A stretch of DNA of 64,000 bases from an uncultured Eubacteriales bacterium. Lineage in GTDB: Bacteria; Bacillota; Clostridia; Oscillospirales; Acutalibacteraceae. The stretch covers positions 124,001 to 188,000 of the forward strand of contig CAKTFN010000001.1 in the NCBI GenBank assembly GCA_934561055.1. Direction: 5' to 3'. The position numbers and the translations under genes are program-made. Numbering within the stretch: the first letter of the stretch is position 1; each line of letters begins with the position of its first letter. Shown one piece after another: positions 1-6,499 of this stretch. Below the pieces are notes generated by a model. The model was not told where the DNA came from, made no database searches, and was given only the letters and a program-made list of their open reading frames with translations.

Positions 1-424
1 CCTGTTCGGCAATCAGCTCAGTCGATAACTTCGGTGCAAGTTGCTCCGAAGTGAGATCAGTACGCTGTCCCTGATGCTTGAGCGCTTCGGCTTTCAGCTT
101 GTAAGCAAACGCCTTTTCCGACGGCAGAAGATGCTCCCTGTGGAGATTGCTGTCCACCACCATAATCGCTGCTTCGTCACGGCTAACGGGACGAATAAAG
201 GCAGGTACTTCTGCAAGTCCTGCCTTCTGTGCCGCACGGAAACGGCGGTGTCCGGATATGATTTCGTATTCGTCGGTTGTGCCTTCAAGCGGTCGTACAA
301 TCAGCGGCGTCATAATTCCCTGTTGTTGAACGCTCTCGATTAAGCTGTTCATTTCTTCGTTGTCGAGCACCTGATAAGGGTGATCTCTGAATTCGTGTAA
401 TTTGTTGATTGATATATTGGTCAT
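1..424 (-). CDS. ParB/RepB/Spo0J-family protein, partial (runs off left edge)
   Basis: The reading frame is open to the left edge, giving the N-terminal ~141 residues. They carry the ParB nuclease-like signature: an N-terminal stretch ending in DHPYQV, a QQQGIMTPLIVRP segment near residues 34-46, and ISGHRRFRAA near 59-68, followed by the NLHRE-type helix. Such proteins bind DNA for partition or regulation. The ATG overlaps the TGA of the frame-shifted relaxase tail (ATGA), and an AAAGGAG site lies about 10 bases upstream, so it is translated from the mobilization transcript. Whether it partitions the excised element or regulates transfer cannot be told. The C-terminal part is missing from the window. 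Confidence 0.85.
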   Translation of the reverse strand, partial: MTNISINKLHEFRDHPYQVLDNEEMNSLIESVQQQGIMTPLIVRPLEGTTDEYEIISGHRRFRAAQKAGLAEVPAFIRPVSRDEAAIMVVDSNLHREHLLPSEKAFAYKLKAEALKHQGQRTDLTSEQLAPKLSTELIAEQ

Positions 425-1814
425 CGTTCATAACTCCTTTGTTTCGTTTTATTTTGGTGATAATATTTGTACTTGTATCTGCCTTGCTCCAGCTGCTTTT
501 CCTGTTCGATCAAAGCACGGAGTCGAGGCACTTTGTTTTCAATGCGCCCGCAGATAATGAGCTGCTTGCGCAAGGGTGTTAGCTTCTTTGTGATTTCTCT
601 GCATTGTTCTTTTAGAAAATAATCTTCTTGGGTGTTTTCGCTCTGCGGATTCGGTTACGGATATGCTGCCGCTCGGTTTCATAGGTCTTGATTTGCTCGG
701 CGATTTCCTTTCGGCAAGATACAAAATCCTCTGCGCATTCCACATTATGGTCATGGAGAAAATGGTATTCCTCAAGCGTTCGGTCGAGATTCTGTATTTC
801 CAATCTCAATTCGGGAGATACGGGACGATAATCTCGCTTTTGCACGTTGTTGCCTGTGATGAGCTTTGCGATAGTAATGATAAGCTCAAACAGCGCCGTG
901 ATAACATCAGGCTCTGTTCTTTTCTCAAAATCTCTGATTCTCACTATCAGCGGTTGGCGCTGATAATACGATTTCGGTGTATAGAAATCCACAAAGTATT
1001 TATCCTCACGCTGAGATTGAAGCCGCCTAAGTATCGCTTCTCTGGTGTAATCCTTGCCGAGACTGCTTAATCTGACAGGCTTCAGCCAGTCAGGAGTGAT
1101 CACTGACGGATGCTGATATTTGAAATTCCGCACAAACTGATAGCCGAGCGAGCGAAGATAAAATTCAAAATCAAACGACTTGATTGTACAGGCTAAGGCT
1201 TCATCAACATCGTGCCGCAGCATATCTTTGTGTGGTACTCGTCCGCTCTTGCGTACCCAATATGCCTTGTCGCCGCCGTAGAACGGAGCGTTTTCATGGA
1301 CAGTTTTTCCGTGCTCACGGCAGACCTCGTCGGAAATCTCACGCAGCTTGTAATGGTCGGAAATATGATTTTCAAACTTCCGTCCGGTGCGAAACGATAC
1401 ACTATTTACGACGATATGATTGTGTAGGTTTGCCGTATTCAGATGTGTCGTAACAACTATCTCATAATCATTACCCCACATTCGCTTGGCGGTTTCAATG
1501 CCGATTTGGTGCGCTTCTTCGGGCATGACTTCTCCTGCCTGAAAGCTCTGATAACCGTGATACGCTACATTTCCGCCGAGCTTGCCGAAACGTCGCTTTG
1601 TGGTCATCATCTGCTCGTAAGCCCTTTTCTTCGGACAGTTTATTCCACTGACGTACATTGTTTGGTCGGCTTTGTCGCTGTTCTCAACGTAATTGAGAGC
1701 GGCAGCTAAGTCATCATCAAGATATTTGCGCTCGATAGTTTTATCAGGATTTTCAGCGTAATTGATAACATCTTTTAGCCGTCCTTTGACGGGCCAGAAG
1801 CCTGTTGTTGCCAC
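421..1814 (-). CDS. MOBP-type relaxase (MobA/VirD2 family), C-terminal frameshift
   Basis: Relaxases nick oriT and lead the DNA strand into the recipient. The open frame from GTG 1814 (good AAGAAGGTAA site) gives 400 residues ending at 612. The nuclease domain shows the metal-binding motif with H124, H131 and H133 (THLNTANLHNHIVVNS) and a downstream coiled-coil region. The normal-looking tail continues in another frame: SENTQEDYFLKEQCREIT and then about 50 charged residues up to the TGA at 423-421, which overlaps the parB-like ATG. A one-base indel near 630-655 therefore seems to have cut about 60 residues off. The catalytic domain is intact, so nicking may still work. The start overlaps mobC. 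Function is known for the family; the frameshift is read from the sequence. Confidence 0.85.
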
Positions 1815-2131
1815 GTCGTTACCTTCTTACAGATTTGCTTGGCAGAGGATTTCTCCGGCAGAAGTAGGCGCTGTTGGATTTCGTCTACGACTTCAAGCAG
1901 CTTTCGTTCGGTTTCAGGTGATACCTTATCGGTAACCTCGTCACACAAGCGGCAGAGCGTTTGGTAGAAATCAAAAAAGACATCAGGTTGCACCGTCCTC
2001 GGCGCATAGCCCAATGTCCTTTGTCTGATATATTCGGATTGAGATAAACCGCATCTCTCGGCGAGCCGGGCTATCTTCTTTTTCTCGGACTGCGTAACAC
2101 GCAACTCGATTCTTGCATTTTTATCGTTCAA
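1775..2131 (-). CDS. mobC: Mobilization accessory protein MobC
   Basis: This is a 118-residue protein with the MobC-type N-terminus: a basic ribbon-helix-helix region (RIELRVTQSEKKKIARLAE) followed by a helix with SQSEYIRQRTLG. MobC proteins assist the relaxase at oriT by opening or bending the DNA. It starts with TTG behind an AAGAAGGT site and its end overlaps the relaxase start by 40 bases, so the two are one transcriptional and translational unit. The paired hairpins just upstream (2178-2223) are the likely binding region. Confidence 0.85.
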   Translation of the reverse strand: MNDKNARIELRVTQSEKKKIARLAERCGLSQSEYIRQRTLGYAPRTVQPDVFFDFYQTLCRLCDEVTDKVSPETERKLLEVVDEIQQRLLLPEKSSAKQICKKVTTWQQQASGPSKDG

Positions 2132-2177
2132 TAATATACCTTCTTTCTTCAGGTGTTAGGGTTTCCATAAAAATCTG

Positions 2178-2223
2178 CAACAGCTTTTGTGCTGTTGTAT
2201 TTGGAATTTGCCGTACAAATTCC
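2178..2223. other. Candidate oriT: two adjacent perfect hairpins upstream of mobC
   Basis: Two perfect inverted repeats lie side by side in the non-coding gap before mobC. The first has arms CAACAGC/GCTGTTG with a 6-base loop (2178-2197). The second has arms GGAATTTG/CAAATTCC with the loop CCGTA (2203-2223). MOBP-type origins of transfer usually combine an inverted repeat with a nearby nick site upstream of mobC-mobA, which fits this position. The nick site itself was not identified. Confidence 0.5.
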
Positions 2224-2230
2224 CTGCTTG

Positions 2231-2686
2231 CTACAGTATAAGACACAGCCACGGAGTGTAAATTTCAACCGTTCTGCTGTGCCTTATGCTGTTGATTATA
2301 ATACTGTCTTGATATGACGGCATTTTGCCGTCAATTTTAATATCGGTCTCAAAATTTGCCGTCATCGTGCCGTCAATCAAACAGTTTAAGGTCGTCCATA
2401 ATATCTTTTTGGCTTCTTCCTGTTGTTCTGCGGTCAGTGCTGGAGCGTTTGTCATAGGCTGCGGAGCGAAGTTTGCTTCTGCAAAGCAAGCCCGCTTTTC
2501 CTCACGAATGATATTTCGGATATCTTCCTCGTGCTGTTCACGAGTGATCGCCTGTAAATCCACATAGTCTGCGATCGCATCTAACACAAACTGATTGCGG
2601 GATTGATACTTCTTCACATCCAGCGTCTGCATATACTCTGCAAGATAACGCTCTCGGGCGTCGGTTAGGTCAAAGCGTACTGTCAT
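2231..2686 (-). CDS. ParR-like partner of the ParM-like ATPase
   Basis: The gene follows the ParM-like gene directly. The preferred start is the ATG at 2686 (AAGGA site 10 bases upstream, just past the parM stop); an upstream in-frame ATG at 2704 would overlap parM. The N-terminal ~45 residues look like a ribbon-helix-helix DNA-binding domain (MTVRFDL, then a helix with NQFVLDAIADYV). The middle is charged and the C-terminus is unlike anything I recognise. ParR adaptors bind centromere-like repeats and the end of ParM filaments. The call rests on gene order and the N-terminal fold, not on a clear family motif. Confidence 0.55.
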   Translation of the reverse strand: MTVRFDLTDARERYLAEYMQTLDVKKYQSRNQFVLDAIADYVDLQAITREQHEEDIRNIIREEKRACFAEANFAPQPMTNAPALTAEQQEEAKKILWTTLNCLIDGTMTANFETDIKIDGKMPSYQDSIIINSIRHSRTVEIYTPWLCLIL

Positions 2687-2687
2687 T

Positions 2688-3623
2688 TTATACACGTCCT
2701 TCATTCTTCGCCTCGGCTCTCAGATAAACGTCTGCAAGATATTCATAGCCTTTAGCTGCGGCACAGATGTCGTTAATGAACTTTACACGATCGAGATTGC
2801 CGTGATAAAAATTCTTGATCAGACAACCGCCACCGCCGCAGACGCAGAGCGTCATCGTACTTTCATCATAGCCGTGCTCACGCAAGCGACGGAAGATCTC
2901 AGCGACATATTCCTCGGCAATAGCTGTGATGATCTCCAAATCCGAATCAGGAATATCCGCTGTGCCTGTTTGCAACACCTCGTCGATGATATAGTCGTTC
3001 AGCTCTCTGCGTGTCTTGCGCATAAAGCCCTCCCGAATAGCGAGAGTACATTGATAAGTGCCGAACTTCTCGGTGAACATCTTACCGCTTTGCGGCTTGC
3101 CGTTGACAAGATAAAGTGTGTTCATCGTACCGTTACCGATATCGGCTGCCATACTCAATCCTTTGAGCGTAGACTTGATAGGCACAACCGCAGAATACCC
3201 CTGCGGATAGATTTTTACATCACAGATTCGGATATGATAATCTACATTCCGAAAAGTGAACGCTACCTCTTTGATCTTTGACAGATAAGCGGCAAAATCC
3301 GCTTTCTGTCCGCTTGTCCAAGTTAAAGGCAAGCCTGCGGCGATAATCACATCCGCTTCGGTCAGTCCTTCGTCTGCAAGCTCGGTTGCGATAGCGGCGA
3401 GCGTGAGGATATAGTAATCCTCGTCGTTCTGCTTTTCGGGCAGAAATTCCTTGTGACCTTCGCCAATCAGATAATACTTGCCGTTGTAGGTTAGCATATC
3501 CTTTGTAAACAGCGGTTCACTGTCGTGGGTGGTTATACCGGTCTTGAAACAATGGTTAGCGGTTTTGATGTTGCCGTAACCGTGGTCGATACCGATAATC
3601 TTAAAATTGTTTAGTGTTTTCAT
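2688..3623 (-). CDS. ParM/StbA-like actin-family segregation ATPase
   Basis: The 311-residue protein has the actin-fold nucleotide motifs: phosphate 1 near residues 11-21 (GIDHGYGNIKT), phosphate 2 near 160-172 (ADIGNGTMNTLYL) and the adenosine motif near 260-271 (CVCGGGGCLIKN). ParM-type proteins polymerise to push replicated plasmids, or excised replicating elements, to the cell poles. A GAAAGGA site precedes the ATG. The ParR-like gene lies immediately downstream, as in type II partition operons. Its presence on an integrated element suggests that the excised circle can persist or replicate for a time. Confidence 0.82.
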   Translation of the reverse strand: MKTLNNFKIIGIDHGYGNIKTANHCFKTGITTHDSEPLFTKDMLTYNGKYYLIGEGHKEFLPEKQNDEDYYILTLAAIATELADEGLTEADVIIAAGLPLTWTSGQKADFAAYLSKIKEVAFTFRNVDYHIRICDVKIYPQGYSAVVPIKSTLKGLSMAADIGNGTMNTLYLVNGKPQSGKMFTEKFGTYQCTLAIREGFMRKTRRELNDYIIDEVLQTGTADIPDSDLEIITAIAEEYVAEIFRRLREHGYDESTMTLCVCGGGGCLIKNFYHGNLDRVKFINDICAAAKGYEYLADVYLRAEAKNEGRV

Positions 3624-3627
3624 AAAA

Positions 3628-3864
3628 TCATCCTTTCAGTTTTTCGTTGTAGGCGAGTATGTCGCCGTAGAGTTTTGGGAAAGCAGGCAATATGCATTTC
3701 AAAAGATAGTTGCAGTAAATGCCGTACTTGCTGATCAGCTGCACGCAGCTGTGTTCTTCGCCGTAGTCGAGCAACAGGCAGTTGTCGTCAATGCAGTTGC
3801 AGCACGAATGACGGACAATGCGGTTTACTCTGTCGGACAGCTCTTCGGTAATTTTCAGCACCAT
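3628..3864 (-). CDS. Cysteine-rich VLP-domain small protein
   Basis: A 78-residue protein starting at ATG 3864 behind an AGGTGG site; a GTG four codons upstream is less well placed. It has closely spaced cysteines (CCNCIDDNC then a further C in the EEHSC segment) and the pattern of the cysteine-rich VLP family, which occurs beside ParM and mobilization genes in integrative elements of Clostridia. The molecular role is unknown. It is probably cotranscribed with the parM-like gene, 4 bases away. Confidence 0.65.
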   Translation of the reverse strand: MVLKITEELSDRVNRIVRHSCCNCIDDNCLLLDYGEEHSCVQLISKYGIYCNYLLKCILPAFPKLYGDILAYNEKLKG

Positions 3865-3990
3865 AGCTTGTTCCACCTTTCATGTATTTTGGAGGGCTTT
3901 TCGTCCCTCTACTGTATTAAATACACGAAAATCCGAAAACTTAGGGTTTTAAGAAAACATAGTGAAAATCAAAAAGAAAACACTAAAAAA

Positions 3991-4024
3991 CGGCTTGAAT
4001 ACTGAACAATCAGAATTCAAGCCG
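3991..4024. other. 10-bp hairpin in the divergent gap 3865-4135
   Basis: Arms CGGCTTGAAT and ATTCAAGCCG pair perfectly around a 14-base loop. On the minus strand the hairpin is followed by a run of six T, so it could stop leftward transcription or sit in the leader of the cysteine-rich VLP/parM operon as an attenuator. The rest of this 270-base gap holds no recognisable gene. A GAGGAGG ribosome-binding site for the next gene lies at 4121-4127. Confidence 0.5.
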
Positions 4025-4135
4025 ATAATTTTATATTACGGAAAACAATAATTCAAAATTTTCTTCTAAAACGGAGCAAAGGGAGTTTTATGGGACACCT
4101 GTTTTGGTAGACTTGATAGTGAGGAGGTGTTGATT

Positions 4136-5272
4136 TTGGAAAAAATCAGCTTTTTCAGCGCCGATTTTCGTGACGGAAGAATACGGATCGGCAACAAAAC
4201 TTACCCTGCCGGTACGTTCGCTACGCACCTTTTGAATCAATACTATAAGGACGATACGGCGGCTCGGTTGGCTGTATACAAACAATACAGCTGGCATTTA
4301 TACGATACGATCTCTGCCGGTTATCTTGATAACAATGATGTTTTACGATCCGGGTGGGAGATCCACCAAATCTTAAAAACCTTGCCTAAACTGCAACCGT
4401 TCACTAAGTTGGATGTTGAAGCAGAGTGTATTAGAATAGCTGAACTTTTCACAGAGAACAACGCTGACTTTATCCGAGAGTATTTCAATGCAAAGGCTCA
4501 AATATTAGCTATGGGAATCAATGAATCTGCTTTGGATTTGCTCCCGATTGAAATAGATAAAGTTCAGCAAAAAACAGCGGACAACCTACTTAATGATATG
4601 ATGACAACACTGGCTTTCTATGATCGTATCAGCAACGATATGAGAGAAGCATTTGAGGGCTTAACCGAGTTTTGTAACAGACTTGATGAAGCGGAACGCT
4701 TTGACGAGCCGCATCTATTACCGATTGCATTGGATATATTCGGCAACGAAAAACTCTATATGACATCCGAGTATGTTGCTATGCGTAAAACGGCTAAAAG
4801 CAAAACGATTGTTACGGCGAGAAGAATGTTTTTTGACAAGTACTACAGCTTTGTCCTCACGGATTTTTTTGAGGGCTTGTACTACGGTCATTATCCGAGA
4901 AGGTGTCCGATCTGCAAGCGCTATTTTCTGATGACTTCTGCAAGGTGGCAGGTGTATTGCAACGGTATTGCGCCCTATACGCTGAAAGGAAAAACAATTA
5001 CCTGCCGAAAATATGCGGCGAGGATGAAGGAAAAGGAGCTTTCCGAAGGTAACCATATCAATCCAATTTACAAGAGCCGTTGCTCTGCAATTCGTGTAGA
5101 ACAAAAAAGAAGCACCATTACAGCATAGTTTGCTGCAATGGCGCTGAAAGTCGCTAAAGAGTATTGGCAAAAAGCAAAGTATGATGACAACTACGCTAAC
5201 GGTCAATTTAAAATGGATATGAAGCGTGAGAATTTGTATAGAGAAACGGACAGGAGAATCAAGCAAAAGTGA
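4136..5272 (+). pseudogene. DUF6076 protein interrupted by an in-frame TAG
   Basis: The frame opens at TTG 4136 (GAGGAGG 8 bases upstream) and runs to a TAG at 5126-5128. The same frame then stays open for 47 more codons, from FAAMALKVAKEYW to a lysine-rich end, closing at TGA 5270-5272, which overlaps the GTG of the next gene (GTGA). DUF6076 proteins end with a zinc-finger-like segment, here RRCPICKRYF plus a later cysteine, followed by a charged helix; the stop falls inside that helix. A single nonsense change is the simplest reading. TAG also ends the CD-NTase frame of this element, so recoding is not indicated. The family's function is unknown. Confidence 0.72.
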
Positions 5273-6147
5273 GCCATATCGAGAAAAAAGAATTTGAAAT
5301 ATACCGCATTACTCCGCCACCGCCTGAATGGGATTTGCAGGAGTATATTCGGCAGTATATCCAGACCGGCGATGACAATTATTTCTATTGGTTCCTACAC
5401 TATTACGAGCCGTCGTTAAATGAAAAGGCGAAGTTTTTTAGAAATAAATACTCAATGGAAGAACATTTTGCCGATATAAAGCAAAGCCTTGTAACAGGCT
5501 TATGTAAGGCTCTGATGAAATACGATATTTCCATAGCTCCTTTTCTGCCGTATGCTCAGAGGTATATGGAGCGTGAGGCGCATACCTATATCCGCACAAT
5601 GCGGACGGGCTATTCCGTGCAGAGCGAATTTGAATATGCCCGACTTCGTAAAGTGATGGATATTTTCAATCATTCAGGCGGTGAATTTACGGAGGAAACC
5701 ATTTCTCAGGTTGCAGCGCAAATCGGTGAAAGCTATGATAAAACAAAGTCTATCATTGAAGGCGGTATTCTTACTGAAAACTATGTAGATGTTCAGAGTA
5801 ACGATGAGGACGACGAACAGACAACAGATTTTCTTCTTCCTGATTCCTCGCTCAATCCTGAAAATATCTATTTCAAGCAGGAGCTTTATGATAAACTGTA
5901 TGAAGCCTATGACAGCTTGGAATACACAGAAAAAATAATGCTCGCCCAGCACCTCGGCTTTTGCCCTGAGTGTTTCAGTAATCACTATGCCGACAAAACC
6001 GATTTAGACGAAAATGGCAAACCGAAGGAAAAGCTCATCAAACCGCTGCCTTATACCGACATCGCCACCGATCACGGATTTAGCGATGCCGATACTGCAA
6101 AGAGAGTTTGTAGAACAGCCTTTAAAAAAATCAAATTTCTTATATGA
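5269..6147 (+). CDS. Sigma-70-like regulatory protein of the element
   Basis: This 292-residue acidic protein resembles the sigma-factor-like proteins often found next to DUF6076 genes on integrative elements. It has a helical N-terminal part around DNYFYWFLHYYEP and KYDISIAPFLPYAQRY, reminiscent of sigma region 2. Its C-terminal part reads YTDIATDHGFSDADTAKRV, compatible with a region 4 helix-turn-helix. It starts with GTG overlapping the stop of the DUF6076 frame, so both are translationally coupled. It may direct polymerase to element promoters. Divergence is high and the exact family is uncertain. Confidence 0.6.
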   Translation: MSHIEKKEFEIYRITPPPPEWDLQEYIRQYIQTGDDNYFYWFLHYYEPSLNEKAKFFRNKYSMEEHFADIKQSLVTGLCKALMKYDISIAPFLPYAQRYMEREAHTYIRTMRTGYSVQSEFEYARLRKVMDIFNHSGGEFTEETISQVAAQIGESYDKTKSIIEGGILTENYVDVQSNDEDDEQTTDFLLPDSSLNPENIYFKQELYDKLYEAYDSLEYTEKIMLAQHLGFCPECFSNHYADKTDLDENGKPKEKLIKPLPYTDIATDHGFSDADTAKRVCRTAFKKIKFLI

Positions 6148-6152
6148 AAATC

Positions 6153-6164
6153 ATCAAATTTGAT
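6153..6164. promoter_or_regulatory. Palindromic operator candidate overlapping the -35 box
   Basis: ATCAAATTTGAT is a perfect 12-base palindrome ending on the first base of the -35 box of the promoter for the XRE regulator and hsdMSR. A half-copy, ATCAAATTT, lies 23 bases upstream (6130-6138). This is a natural site for autoregulation by the small HTH protein encoded just downstream. Binding is inferred. Confidence 0.5.
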
Positions 6165-6192
6165 TGAGCTTTGCAAAGATTTATGCTATAAT
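6164..6192 (+). promoter_or_regulatory. Sigma-A promoter of the XRE-hsdMSR operon
   Basis: TTGAGC and TATAAT are separated by 17 bases, a near-consensus vegetative promoter. The start codon of the XRE regulator lies 44 bases past the -10 box. Confidence 0.75.
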
Positions 6193-6235
6193 TTTCATAT
6201 ATTTATATGAGTTTTCTATCAAGGGGGTTGTAATT

Positions 6236-6445
6236 ATGGCTGTTAGTTATAAAAAGCTTTGGAAATTGCTCATTGATAAAGATATGAAAAAAAGCGATCT
6301 TGAGCGTGAAGCAAAAATCACTCATTATTCATTGAGCAAGCTTTCACAGGGCAAGGATGTTTCTACTGAAGTCTTAGGCAAAATTTGCGAAACGCTGGAT
6401 TGCACGATAGACGACATTATGGAGTTCGTACCGGAAGAAAAATAA
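6236..6445 (+). CDS. XRE/Cro-family small HTH regulator (YozG-like)
   Basis: A 69-residue protein that is essentially one helix-turn-helix domain (KKSDLEREAKITHYSLSKLS, then the ETLDCTIDDIMEF end typical of YozG/Cro-like regulators). The start at ATG 6236 is chosen because AAGGGGG lies 9 bases upstream and the promoter TATAAT is at 6187-6192; a longer frame from 6164 would begin inside the promoter. As the first gene before hsdM it resembles a controller that delays or tunes restriction-modification expression. Its probable operator overlaps its own -35 box. Confidence 0.82.
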   Translation: MAVSYKKLWKLLIDKDMKKSDLEREAKITHYSLSKLSQGKDVSTEVLGKICETLDCTIDDIMEFVPEEK

Positions 6446-6499
6446 AAGTTTCAACACAAAGAATCACCTAACTTTGCTACGATAAAAAGGAGTTAAAAA

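Noticed and set aside
539..775. 78-codon minus-strand frame across the relaxase end
   Set aside because: It is a third frame over the frameshifted relaxase tail. The neighbouring frame gives the family-like charged helix and the ATGA overlap.
4127..5272. Recoding of TAG as an amino acid in this organism
   Set aside because: TAG ends the CD-NTase frame at its expected family length, and no suppressor tRNA is visible. One nonsense mutation is simpler.
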